From the NCBI GenBank assembly GCA_016709225.1, contig JADJEE010000012.1:682001-746000 (forward strand): a DNA stretch of 64,000 nt. The letters are read 5' to 3'. The notes under the pieces are model-generated. The model saw only the letters and a program-made list of their open reading frames with translations, was not told the origin of the DNA and made no database searches. The translations under genes were made by a program, and so were the position numbers. Source of the stretch: Deltaproteobacteria bacterium (lineage in GTDB: Bacteria > Myxococcota_A > Polyangia > Nannocystales > Nannocystaceae). The stretch's first letter is position 1. Every line of letters begins with the position of its first letter. Shown here in pieces: positions 51,860 through 60,308 of this stretch.

Positions 51860-53509
51860 ATGATCGTCGAACGAGTGCCACGCGATCGCGTGGCGTGGTT
51901 CCCCCATTGTCTCGCGATCGCCACGATCGTGGGCGGCACGAGTGCGCGGGCGGACGCCGCCGAGATTCCCGCCGATCCCAGCAACTACCAGGAACTCATC
52001 GCCGGACTGCAACCCGGTGACACGCTGCAGCTGGCCGCGGGGACCTACAACCGGATCCTCATCAGCGGGATCCACGGGACCGCCGACGCCTGGATCACGG
52101 TCGAGGGACCTGCTAGCGGAGCACCAGCGATCATCGGCAGCGAGTCGTGCTGCAACACCGTGCAGCTGTACGACAGCTCGTTCGTCGCGATCCGCAACCT
52201 GACCATCGACCTGCAGGGACTGTTCGTCGACGGCGTGAACGCAAAGGACAGCGTCAGCCACCACATCCTGATCGAGAACAACACCATTCAGAACTTTCCG
52301 CCCGGCTCGCAGTCGATCGTGGGGATCAACACGAAGTCGCTGGCGTACCACTGGACGATTCGCGGCAACACGATCCTCGAGCCGGGGACCGGCCTGTACC
52401 TCGGCGGCTCGAGCGGCGACATGCAGTTCATCGCCGGAGTCGTCGAGAACAACCTGGTGGTGAACGCGGTCGGCTACGACATGCAGATCAAGCACCAGGT
52501 CGAGTACGCCCAGCCCGAAAGCCTCGAACCCGGTCCACACGTGACCATCGTGCGCAACAATGTATTCATCAAGGACGATCGCGCGAGCGAGGACGGCGAT
52601 CGTCCCAATCTCCTGGTCGGCGGGTTCCCCGAGGGGGGACCGGGCAGCGAGGACATGTACCACGTCTACGGCAATCTGCTGTTTCACAACTCGCGCGAGG
52701 CCCTGATGCAGGCCTCGGGACGCGCCTCGATCCACGACAACATCTTCATCGGATCGTCGGCAGCGATCCCGGCATTGGTCATCCGCAACCACGCCGGCAA
52801 GGACGTGAAGCTCATGCACGTCTACAACAACACCTTCTACGCGGAGGGCACGGCGATCTCCTTCGTGAACATGGCGACGCAGGACGACGCGGTGGTCGGC
52901 AATCTGATCTTCGCAACCACGCCGTTCACCGGCCCCATCACCGATGCCCGCGACAACCTGTTCGCCCCGCTGGCCGAGGCCGCGAACTATGTGCAGATGC
53001 CGGCAGCAGCCCTCGGCGCGATGGACTTCTACCCGCTCCCAGGCGCGGTGGAGGGTCCCGCGCTCGACCTCGAGAAGTTCGCCGACCAGGTCGACTACGA
53101 CCGCGACTACAATGGCCAGCCCAAGGGCGGATTCACCTTCCGTGGGGCCTACGCCGGCGCAGGTGACAACCCGGGCTGCCCGCTCGAACAGGCGACCAAG
53201 GACGACGACTGCGCCGGCCCGGGTGATCCCAGTGATCCGGGTCCGGGGGGTCCGGGTGGTGGTGGTGGTTCGACGAGCGGGAGCAGCGACGGTGGCTCGA
53301 GCAATGAATCGGGCGGCGAGGTCGGAGCCGCCGAGTTCGGCGGCTCGGCGGAATCGATCTCCGGCGAGGCCGGCGGCCAATCGGACGCGGCTGGCGACGA
53401 GAATTCGGGGTGCGGCTGTCGCACACGCGGGCGCGAGCACGGGCGCGGGGCAGCGGTGCTGGCATTGTTCGTGACCGCACTGCGTCGTCGGGCGCGTCGA
53501 CGGCGTTGA
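51860..53509 (+). CDS. Parallel beta-helix surface protein with MYXO-CTERM-type tail
   Basis: 549 residues from ATG 51860 with GGAGG a few bases upstream. Signal peptide, then right-handed beta-helix turns of the pectate-lyase/DUF1565 type: PSNYQELIAGLQPGDTLQLAAGTY, FVAIRNLTIDLQGLF, ILIENNTIQNF, WTIRGNTILEPGTGLYLGG, VENNLVVNA, IVRNNVFI, HDNIFIGS, MHVYNNTFYA. After about residue 430 a Gly/Ser linker ends in SGCGCRTRG, a hydrophobic stretch and an Arg cluster: a MYXO-CTERM sorting signal, processed at the Cys by a myxosortase and left on the surface. Possible role: polysaccharide binding or cleavage; no catalytic residues assigned. Confidence 0.85.
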   Translation: MIVERVPRDRVAWFPHCLAIATIVGGTSARADAAEIPADPSNYQELIAGLQPGDTLQLAAGTYNRILISGIHGTADAWITVEGPASGAPAIIGSESCCNTVQLYDSSFVAIRNLTIDLQGLFVDGVNAKDSVSHHILIENNTIQNFPPGSQSIVGINTKSLAYHWTIRGNTILEPGTGLYLGGSSGDMQFIAGVVENNLVVNAVGYDMQIKHQVEYAQPESLEPGPHVTIVRNNVFIKDDRASEDGDRPNLLVGGFPEGGPGSEDMYHVYGNLLFHNSREALMQASGRASIHDNIFIGSSAAIPALVIRNHAGKDVKLMHVYNNTFYAEGTAISFVNMATQDDAVVGNLIFATTPFTGPITDARDNLFAPLAEAANYVQMPAAALGAMDFYPLPGAVEGPALDLEKFADQVDYDRDYNGQPKGGFTFRGAYAGAGDNPGCPLEQATKDDDCAGPGDPSDPGPGGPGGGGGSTSGSSDGGSSNESGGEVGAAEFGGSAESISGEAGGQSDAAGDENSGCGCRTRGREHGRGAAVLALFVTALRRRARRRR

Positions 53510-53581
53510 AGTGGTCGGGTCGAGCGTGGGCCAGCGTGGGGCCAGCCATGGATCGAGACCAGGCTCGCCCCGCGCGGCGGC

Positions 53582-54991
53582 TCACCACAATCCGTCGATC
53601 ACATCGGTCGACTCGCCGAAGCTCGGCGCATCGGCACCGAGGGTTCCGAGTACCGTGGCCCAGAGGTTTGCGATCGGCGTGGCTGCGACGGCGTCGGTGC
53701 AACCGAGGTTGTACGGCCCGTAGGCCCAGGATGGGTAGCTGGGGTCGACGATTGCGCACGGCACGTGCAGGTGGCGGCCACCGACGTGACCGGCTCCGCC
53801 GACGATGCACGGCAGGTTGTACGGGCTATGGTTGGCGCCGAACCCCATCTCCGAGAACCCGACCACCACCGTGCGTTCGACGATCGGCGCACCACCGTCG
53901 TCGCCGTGCAGCAGGTCGAGCAGCCGGGCCATCTTCGACATGTGATAGCGGTTGGTCTCGAGCCACCAGAATCGCCGTTCCTCATCGGTGGTACCGGCCT
54001 GCAGGTGCGAGGTCTGATGGGCATCAGCCAGCGGAGTGCCGGCGTCGAGGAACGAATACGTCGGCGTGCCCTGCGACATGCCAACCGAGAACAATAGGAC
54101 GTCGGTGATGTCGCAGCGCAGCGCGGTGACCGCCAGGTCCATGAGCAGATCGGTACGCGCTGGCAGCTCGGCATCGGGCGGATCGGCGGGATCGCTACCG
54201 GGCGGGGCATCGGGGGCCGTACAGGCCTGCGCGGCAAGATCGGCCTCGATTTCGAGCTGGCGCACCGTGTCGAGATGATGCTCCAGCCGCTGGCGATCGG
54301 CGGTGCCCATCGCAGCTTCGAGCTCATCGATTTCGTCGGACACGAAGTCGAGGATGCTGACCCGGCGCGCGCGCAGCTGCTCCAGCGCCTCCGGTGTCAG
54401 GCTGCCGTCCGCAAACAATGTGGTGAACAGCACACTCGGCCGGGTGATCGGCGTGACCCCGGTGCCGCCCCCGGCTGCCGTGACCGACGGGTTGTAGCCG
54501 GCCCCGTAGGGTCGCACGTACAGCGACGGCACCGCGGTCGGGCCGAGGACCTCCGCGGCCGCAAAATCGATCGACCGACCAGCGGGCCAGTTGGTCTCGG
54601 TGCACGACAGCCCCAGGCCGGTCATGCACGTGAGCACCGGCAGCATGTGCGGCGACCCCGACGAGCAGCCATAGTCCGCGCCCGCGGCGACGCTGCTGAG
54701 CCCGCTGACGACCGTGAGTTCGGCGCGACGCGGCTCGAGGGCCGAGAACATCGGTGGCAGCTGGGCGATCTCGCCGACCGGGCCGAGCGACCAGTCCTCC
54801 GGGTGCGCACCATTGGGAAAGTGGAACAGCGCGAGCTTCTTGCGCGGCGTGGCACCACGCGCCGGTGCAGGGCGCAGTAGCTCGAACGCTGGCAACGCGA
54901 GTCCGATGCCCACGGTGGCGGAACGCAGGAACGCCCGCCGGCCCCCTCGAGCCAGCGACGCGGGAACCTTCGATTTCGAGCGCGACATCAT
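53582..54991 (-). CDS. DUF1552 family secreted protein (second copy)
   Basis: 469 residues. Twin-arginine-like start: ARGGRRAFLRSATVGIGLALPAFEL. Body: KKLALFHFPNGAHPEDWSLG, VVSGLSSVAAG, HMLPVLTCMTG, RSIDFAAAEVLG, PSVLFTTLFADG, LDFVSDEIDELEAAMGTADRQRLEHHLDTVRQLE, and a C-terminal half with VVVGFSEMGFGANHSP, SYPSWAYGPYNLG. This is the intact form of the family cut off at position 1. DUF1552 proteins have an alkaline-phosphatase-like fold by relation to DUF1501, but no activity is known. ATG overlaps the DUF1592 stop by 4 bp. Confidence 0.88.
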   Translation of the reverse strand: MMSRSKSKVPASLARGGRRAFLRSATVGIGLALPAFELLRPAPARGATPRKKLALFHFPNGAHPEDWSLGPVGEIAQLPPMFSALEPRRAELTVVSGLSSVAAGADYGCSSGSPHMLPVLTCMTGLGLSCTETNWPAGRSIDFAAAEVLGPTAVPSLYVRPYGAGYNPSVTAAGGGTGVTPITRPSVLFTTLFADGSLTPEALEQLRARRVSILDFVSDEIDELEAAMGTADRQRLEHHLDTVRQLEIEADLAAQACTAPDAPPGSDPADPPDAELPARTDLLMDLAVTALRCDITDVLLFSVGMSQGTPTYSFLDAGTPLADAHQTSHLQAGTTDEERRFWWLETNRYHMSKMARLLDLLHGDDGGAPIVERTVVVGFSEMGFGANHSPYNLPCIVGGAGHVGGRHLHVPCAIVDPSYPSWAYGPYNLGCTDAVAATPIANLWATVLGTLGADAPSFGESTDVIDGLW

Positions 54992-56658
54992 CCACCTCCT
55001 TCAATTGCCGCCGGCATCACCCGCCGGGTGATCGCGTCGTCGCCGACGAGCTCGCGCACGAGCGTACGCATGTTGAACTCCGCGGCGATGAACGCCGGTG
55101 TCGACGCCTCTGCCACGCAAGTCTCGGCCGCGCGAGGAATCTTGGCGTAGAACCACTTCATGGCATTCTCGGCCGCGCAGCCCACGAAGCTCGGGTGCGC
55201 GAGCACGGCCGCGCCGAGCTGGGCGGCGTCGGCGAACTCGAGGTCAGCCCCTTCGTCGAAGTAGCCCGATTCATGCAGCGGCCGGCCGTCGGGCGCAGCG
55301 GTTCGCAGCGAGCCCGATGGCCCGTAGCGGTCGAGGCCCCAACCGATCGGATCGAGGGCGACGTGGCACCCCCAGCAGGCTGGATTGGCGGAATGCTCGT
55401 CCGAGGTCGCGTCGTCCATCGGGACCCCGGGCGGCGGCGGCGGCGGTTCGCTGCACAGCGAGACGCGCCGCACGAACACGCCGCGTTGGACCGGCGACGC
55501 GTGGGTGCCCGACGACGTCATCGCCAGGAATCCGGCGGTGCCGAACAGACCACCACGGTGGTCATCGGGCGCGAATTCGACGTCCTCGCCCGGCGTGACG
55601 CCGTAGATCGCAGCGAGTGCGGGCGTGATGGCGGCGTGCTGCGATGTATAGAGTTCGCGCAGATCGCCTTGGACGACGTGGGCGTCGAGCAGGCGGAGCA
55701 CCTCGGCCTTGGCGTCGGCGCGCAGGGCCGCAGCCTCCCCATTCGCAGCCTCGACGAAGTCGGCCCCGTCGATCGCGTCGACGCGGAACCAACGGCTCGC
55801 GAACTGGCGCACCGCGGTCTCGGCCCGGGGGTCATCCAGCATCTGCGCGATGATCCCGAGGCGCTCGGTGCGATCCGTGAAGGCACCGGCATCGGCGTGA
55901 TCGAGCAGATCGGCGTCGGGGATCTGGTCCCACAGCGCGAGCGCGAGTCGGGTCGCGATCTGGTGGTCGTCGAGCGGCAGGCGCTCGTCGGCGATCTCCG
56001 AGCTCGGCTCCACCACGAGCACGAACTTCGGCGATTGCAGCACCGCCTCGACCACGGTCGACCAGGGCGCCCATGGCCCGATGCCCCCGGCATCGACGGC
56101 GGCATCGGCGAGTGCCCGCAGGTTCGCGCGCTCCGTGGCGGTGACGGGCCGGCGATACGCCAGTCGTGTGAACCGCTCGATGAAGTTCTCGAGGCAGGTC
56201 GGTTCGCTGCTGGCGCATCCGACCCACGCGGCGATGGTCGCGTCGTCACCCGAGAACCGCTCGCGCGCGACCGACTCGGCGATGCGCTGGTAGGCCTCGG
56301 CGTCGGATTGCCGGACCAGCAGCGTATCGGCGAGGTTCTCGAACGCATCGAGTGGCGGCTCGACTGGCGCGAGCAATCCGAGCAACGCGGCGGACAGTTC
56401 GATCCCGGTCAGCGCGGTGACCGAGCGGGCATACTGCGAGCCCGTCAGCCGCCGCAACGCGTCGGGGGCGGCAGCTGCACACGCGTCATCGTCATCGCCA
56501 TCGCCATCACCGGTGTCGGAGCCGGCGGCCGTCTGGGCGCCGTCGCTGGCGGCCCCGTCGCTGCCGACCCCGACGTCGCCATCGGGCCCCGCGCCGAGCC
56601 CGTGGTAGCAGCCTGCTGGCAACACGCACGCCAGCAGAGCAATCGTCTTCACTCCCAT
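54988..56658 (-). CDS. DUF1592/DUF1588/DUF1585 lipoprotein with CxxCH haem motif (second copy)
   Basis: 556 residues from ATG 56658. Lipobox LPAGCYHG, Asp/Gly linker, then the same domain order as the gene at 1156-2886: DALRRLTGSQYARSVTALTG (DUF1587), FIERFTRLAYRRPVTATER (DUF1595), VVEAVLQSPKFVLVVE (DUF1592), SPVQRGVFVRRVSLC with a following six-Pro run (DUF1588), then PACWGCHVALDPIGWGLDRYG with CWGCH as haem site and DUF1585 to the end. It is the first gene of the operon; the DUF1552 gene overlaps its stop. The two loci are clearly paralogous but diverged. Confidence 0.9.
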   Translation of the reverse strand: MGVKTIALLACVLPAGCYHGLGAGPDGDVGVGSDGAASDGAQTAAGSDTGDGDGDDDDACAAAAPDALRRLTGSQYARSVTALTGIELSAALLGLLAPVEPPLDAFENLADTLLVRQSDAEAYQRIAESVARERFSGDDATIAAWVGCASSEPTCLENFIERFTRLAYRRPVTATERANLRALADAAVDAGGIGPWAPWSTVVEAVLQSPKFVLVVEPSSEIADERLPLDDHQIATRLALALWDQIPDADLLDHADAGAFTDRTERLGIIAQMLDDPRAETAVRQFASRWFRVDAIDGADFVEAANGEAAALRADAKAEVLRLLDAHVVQGDLRELYTSQHAAITPALAAIYGVTPGEDVEFAPDDHRGGLFGTAGFLAMTSSGTHASPVQRGVFVRRVSLCSEPPPPPPGVPMDDATSDEHSANPACWGCHVALDPIGWGLDRYGPSGSLRTAAPDGRPLHESGYFDEGADLEFADAAQLGAAVLAHPSFVGCAAENAMKWFYAKIPRAAETCVAEASTPAFIAAEFNMRTLVRELVGDDAITRRVMPAAIEGGG

Positions 56659-56734
56659 GCGGTCGACCCCCGACGGACGAGTGCACGGGCGCCGCGGATC
56701 GGACAAAAGAGTCTGGGCCAGGGGCGCCGCCTGC

Positions 56735-57862
56735 TCACACCCAGAGCGTGTCGCCGAGCCGGCGCAGATCTGCCAGGCTCGACGGCGGTGGCACCACGCG
56801 CGGGACCACCACCACGGGCGTGCGCGGCCAGCGGGTCCGCAGTGCCCGCTCGCCGTCGATCGCGAGACGCTCGTGCTGGGCGATGTCGTCCCGCAGCGCC
56901 CGCAGGCGCTCGCGCTCGCCGACCACATCGGTCACGCCCGCGGCCGTGAGCGCGGCCGTCACGGCGTCGTCGCCTGGCCACGGCGGCACCTCGGCGTCGA
57001 CGCGGTTGAACACGACGCCGTCGATACGCAGCTTGCGTTCGGCGAGCACCGCCAGGAACGCGAGCGCCTCGCGCACGCTGAAGTCGGTAGCGGCCGTCGT
57101 GAGGATGACGCCGGTGCCGGGCGAGACCAGCAGGTCGGCGAGCTCACCGGCGCGGTGCTGGAACTCGGTGAGCACGGCACCGAAGTCGCCGAGGAAGCGG
57201 CCGAGGTCGCCCACGAACGCGCCGCCGCCGACCGACTCGAGCACCTTCATCACCAGCCCGCTGCCCAGGCCGAGGAAGCGCATGCCGATGCGACCCGACT
57301 GCGCGAGGAACTTCGCCGCCGGGTTGTTGGCGACCTCGGCGATCTGCGCCGGCGCCTCGAGGAAGTCGATCGCGTTCGCCGTCGGTGGTGTGTCGAGCAC
57401 CACCAGATCGTAGGCACCGCTCGACGCCAACATCTGCACCTGCGCCGACGCGGCGTACTCCAGCGCGCCGCCCAGCGACCGCACCATCGCGCGGTAGATC
57501 GGGTTGACCAGCATCGCGTCGGCGGCCGCCTTCGAGGGCGAGTGCTCGCGCACGATGGTGTCGAACGTGCGCTGGGTGTCGAGCAGCAGCGCGTCGAGTC
57601 GCACGCCGTCGTGCTCGACCCGCGCGACGTCACCGGCGACGTGACCGTCCTGGGCCAGCAGCCCGAGCGCCTGCGCGAGCCGACGCGAGGGATCGATCGT
57701 CACCACGATCGTGCGACGCCCGGCAGCGGCCGCCCGCATGGCCAGGGCCGCGGCGACCGTGGTCTTGCCGACCCCGCCGGGCCCGACCACCAACGCGACC
57801 CTGCGCGAGGCGGGAATCTCGAGGGTCGCCCGCGACGAAGCGACGCTGCGATCATCGGCCAT
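56735..57862 (-). CDS. Get3/ArsA-family ATPase, subunit 1
   Basis: 375 residues from ATG 57862. Deviant Walker A motif V26-GPGGVGKTT: the P-loop Lys33 is present but the signature lysine is replaced by Pro28. Switch and other marks: VVTIDPSRRLAQALG, DLVVLDTPPTANAIDFLEAP, FNRVDAE. These ATPases dimerise and handle membrane proteins (Get3) or metalloid pumps (ArsA). No arsenite-binding Cys cluster is seen. It is divergent from a biotinyl-carrier gene, and a second family member lies beyond it. Pairs of this kind are known in actinobacteria (Rv3679/Rv3680). Confidence 0.9.
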   Translation of the reverse strand: MADDRSVASSRATLEIPASRRVALVVGPGGVGKTTVAAALAMRAAAAGRRTIVVTIDPSRRLAQALGLLAQDGHVAGDVARVEHDGVRLDALLLDTQRTFDTIVREHSPSKAAADAMLVNPIYRAMVRSLGGALEYAASAQVQMLASSGAYDLVVLDTPPTANAIDFLEAPAQIAEVANNPAAKFLAQSGRIGMRFLGLGSGLVMKVLESVGGGAFVGDLGRFLGDFGAVLTEFQHRAGELADLLVSPGTGVILTTAATDFSVREALAFLAVLAERKLRIDGVVFNRVDAEVPPWPGDDAVTAALTAAGVTDVVGERERLRALRDDIAQHERLAIDGERALRTRWPRTPVVVVPRVVPPPSSLADLRRLGDTLWV

Positions 57863-57893
57863 GGCACCACCATCGCGTGCTAGGGTCGCGCTC

Positions 57894-58430
57894 GTGAGCG
57901 GACATCGGAGCTTTTCCGTGCGCGTGGGCGAGCGGGAGCACAAGGTCGAGATCGTCGACGACGGTCACGCGGTCGTCGACGGCGTGACGCTGCGGGTGGT
58001 CGTCGGTGCCGACGGTCGCATCGCCGTGCAGGACGACGACACGCGCTCGCTGGTCTCGATCGCGCCCGGCGTCGACCCCAAGCAGGCCGGCCTCGACGGC
58101 CTCGTGCACGAGATCGCGGTCGTCACCGCACAGCAGGCCGCGCTCGCTGCCCTGGGCGGCCGCTCGCGCCACGACGCCGGCGGACGCACCCTGAAGTCGC
58201 CGATGCCGGGCCGCATCGTCCGCGTGCTGGTGGCGCAGGGCGACGTCGTCGAGGCCAACGCCGCGGTCGTCATCGTCGAGGCGATGAAGATGGAGAACGA
58301 GGTGCGCTCGGGCGCGCGCGCCAAGGTCGTGCGCATCGCCGTCGCGGCCGGCGACACCGTCGACGCCGGCCAGCTGCTGTGCGAGCTCGAGCCTCACGGC
58401 GACACCTCCGGCGAGACCGCGCCGGCCTGA
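57894..58430 (+). CDS. Biotinyl-lipoyl carrier domain protein (BCCP-like)
   Basis: 178 residues from GTG 57894; an in-frame ATG at 57861 is the other start. The N-terminal half is beta-rich (SVRVGEREHKVEIVDDGHAV). The C-terminal 75 residues form a biotinyl domain: SPMPGRIVRVLVAQGDVV, the biotinylated Lys in VEAMKMENEV, and RIAVAAGDTVDAGQLLCEL. It could carry biotin for an acyl-CoA carboxylase whose other subunits are not in the window. The 3' end overlaps the convergent Get3-like gene by 37 bp. Confidence 0.88.
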   Translation: MSGHRSFSVRVGEREHKVEIVDDGHAVVDGVTLRVVVGADGRIAVQDDDTRSLVSIAPGVDPKQAGLDGLVHEIAVVTAQQAALAALGGRSRHDAGGRTLKSPMPGRIVRVLVAQGDVVEANAAVVIVEAMKMENEVRSGARAKVVRIAVAAGDTVDAGQLLCELEPHGDTSGETAPA

Positions 58431-59371
58431 TCGATCGAGGTCGCCGCGGCCGCGAGGCCGGCCAGGGCGTCGGGCCCCGCGATGCCGTCGAAGCGCCACG
58501 GCAGCCCGATCACCGCGCGCCAGCTCGTCTGGGTGCTCGCGCGCCACTGCTCGATCTCGTCGCGCTGCCGCTCGCCGACGTCGGTGACCCGACGTGCGCG
58601 CTCGATCAACGCTGCGACCGCGGGGTCGCCGACCGTCGTCACCGCGGGCGCCTGCGCCGGCCACATGCCGTTCACGAACACGCCCGCGACCGCGATGCCC
58701 ACGTCGCGGCCCAGCGCGCCCGCGAGCTCGTCGAGCTCGGTCAGCGGCCAGCGCTCGGGCAGCCCCACCAGCACCGCGCACGACTGCGCCGGATCGGTGA
58801 GGTGCTTCTGCATCAGCTCGGCCTCGCGCGTGAGCGGGCCCGGCGCGATGGTCGAGAGGATCGCCCGCGGCACGCCCAGCGTGTACAGCAGGTGCCCGGT
58901 CGCCGGGCCGTCGAACACCACCACGTCGTACTCCCCGCCGCGGAAGGCCTCGTGCCAGGCCTTGCCCACCAGCGAGAAGTCATCGAGTCCCGGGATCGCG
59001 CGCATGAGCTTGGCGACCACGCGGTTGTCGAACACCAGGCTCGAAACCCGGGCGCTGCGCATCACCAGCGCGCCGTACTCGCGGATGCAGGTCGGCGCGA
59101 ACAGCCGCTGCACGAACACGCCCGAGGGCGCGCGCACGGGCCGGTCGGTGAGCGTCGATGCGCCCATCATCCACGCCAGGCGATCGTCGTGGCCGGTGGT
59201 CGCGACCAACACCTTCGCACCGCGGGTCGCGAGCTCGCGCCCGATCATCGCGGCGACCGTCGTGCGCCCGACCCCGCCCTTGCCGCTCACGACCACGAAG
59301 CGTCGCGAGGCCAGTGCCTCGAAGACCGGCCTCGCCGTGCGCGTGACAGCCGGGGCGGCGCCATCGGACAT
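58394..59371 (-). CDS. Get3/ArsA-family ATPase, subunit 2
   Basis: 325 residues from ATG 59371. Deviant Walker A VSGKGGVGRTT: the signature Lys31 is present but the P-loop lysine is Arg36. Further marks: VLVATTGHDDRLAWMMGAS, VVVFDGPATGHLLYTLGVPRAI. The defect mirrors that of subunit 1, so one canonical composite site could form in a heterodimer. It lies on the same strand as subunit 1, separated by the plus-strand biotinyl gene, an arrangement that argues for conserved linkage rather than a simple operon. Confidence 0.9.
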   Translation of the reverse strand: MSDGAAPAVTRTARPVFEALASRRFVVVSGKGGVGRTTVAAMIGRELATRGAKVLVATTGHDDRLAWMMGASTLTDRPVRAPSGVFVQRLFAPTCIREYGALVMRSARVSSLVFDNRVVAKLMRAIPGLDDFSLVGKAWHEAFRGGEYDVVVFDGPATGHLLYTLGVPRAILSTIAPGPLTREAELMQKHLTDPAQSCAVLVGLPERWPLTELDELAGALGRDVGIAVAGVFVNGMWPAQAPAVTTVGDPAVAALIERARRVTDVGERQRDEIEQWRASTQTSWRAVIGLPWRFDGIAGPDALAGLAAAATSIDQAGAVSPEVSP

Positions 59372-59527
59372 TGCGGGCGGGAGCGTTGCACAGCCATGCT
59401 CGGCGTGCCAACCGCCGCGTTCGCGCCCGCGCACGTGCGCTTGCCCCGGCATGCCGCCGCGACATCCTGCTAGACTCCGCCAGGGGTCGCGCCCGCAGCG
59501 CGATGGATCGCGCCCCCGCGCACACCC

Positions 59528-60295
59528 GTGGCCATCGACATCAAATCCAAGCCCGAAATCGAGAAGATGCGTCGCACCTGCCGGCTGGCGGCCGACGTGC
59601 TCGATCACGTCGAACCGTACGTCAAGCCCGGCGTCACCACCGGTGAGCTCGACCGCATCTGCTACGACTTCATCGTCGCGAACGGAGCCTATCCGTCGCC
59701 ACTCAACTACAAGGGCTTCCCGAAGTCGATCTGCACCTCGATCAACGAGGTGGTCTGCCACGGCATCCCGGGCGACCGCGTACTGGTCGACGGCGACATC
59801 GTCAACCTCGACATCACGACCCTGCTCGACGGCTTCCACGGCGACACCTCGGAGATGTTCTTCGTCGGTGACGTCGATGAGTCGGCGCGCAAGCTTGTCG
59901 AAGTTACGCGCCGCGCGATGTGGCTGGGGATCCAGGAGGTCGGCCCGGCCAAGCGCATCGGCGACATCGGGGCCGCAATCCTCGAGTACGCCCACACGCA
60001 GCACGGCTACGGCGTGGTCGAGGCGTTCTGCGGCCACGGCATCGGCCGCGAGTTCCACACCGCGCCGCAGGTCTCGCACGTCGGGCGTCGCGGCACCGGC
60101 CTGCGCATGCGCGCGGGCATGACCTTCACCATCGAGCCGATGATCAACGAGGGCACCCACCAGTGCGACGTGCTCGAGGACGGCTGGACTGCAGTGACCC
60201 GCGATGGCCGTCGCTCGGCGCAGACCGAGCACACCGTGCTGGTGACCGACGACGGCGTCGAGGTGCTCACGCTGCGCGCGGCCGAGCGCCGCTAG
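59528..60295 (+). CDS. map: Type I methionine aminopeptidase
   Basis: 255 residues from GTG 59528. All metal-site residues are visible: Asp in VNLDITTLLDG and GDTSEMF, His in CGHGIGREFHTAP, Glu in FTIEPMIN and QTEHTVLV; the substrate His is in VCHGIPG. It removes the initiator Met from new proteins. It is followed 13 bp later by the molybdopterin oxidoreductase gene, so the two may share a transcript, though their roles are not obviously linked. Confidence 0.97.
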   Translation: MAIDIKSKPEIEKMRRTCRLAADVLDHVEPYVKPGVTTGELDRICYDFIVANGAYPSPLNYKGFPKSICTSINEVVCHGIPGDRVLVDGDIVNLDITTLLDGFHGDTSEMFFVGDVDESARKLVEVTRRAMWLGIQEVGPAKRIGDIGAAILEYAHTQHGYGVVEAFCGHGIGREFHTAPQVSHVGRRGTGLRMRAGMTFTIEPMINEGTHQCDVLEDGWTAVTRDGRRSAQTEHTVLVTDDGVEVLTLRAAERR

Positions 60296-60308
60296 CTGCC
60301 CTGGCGCG

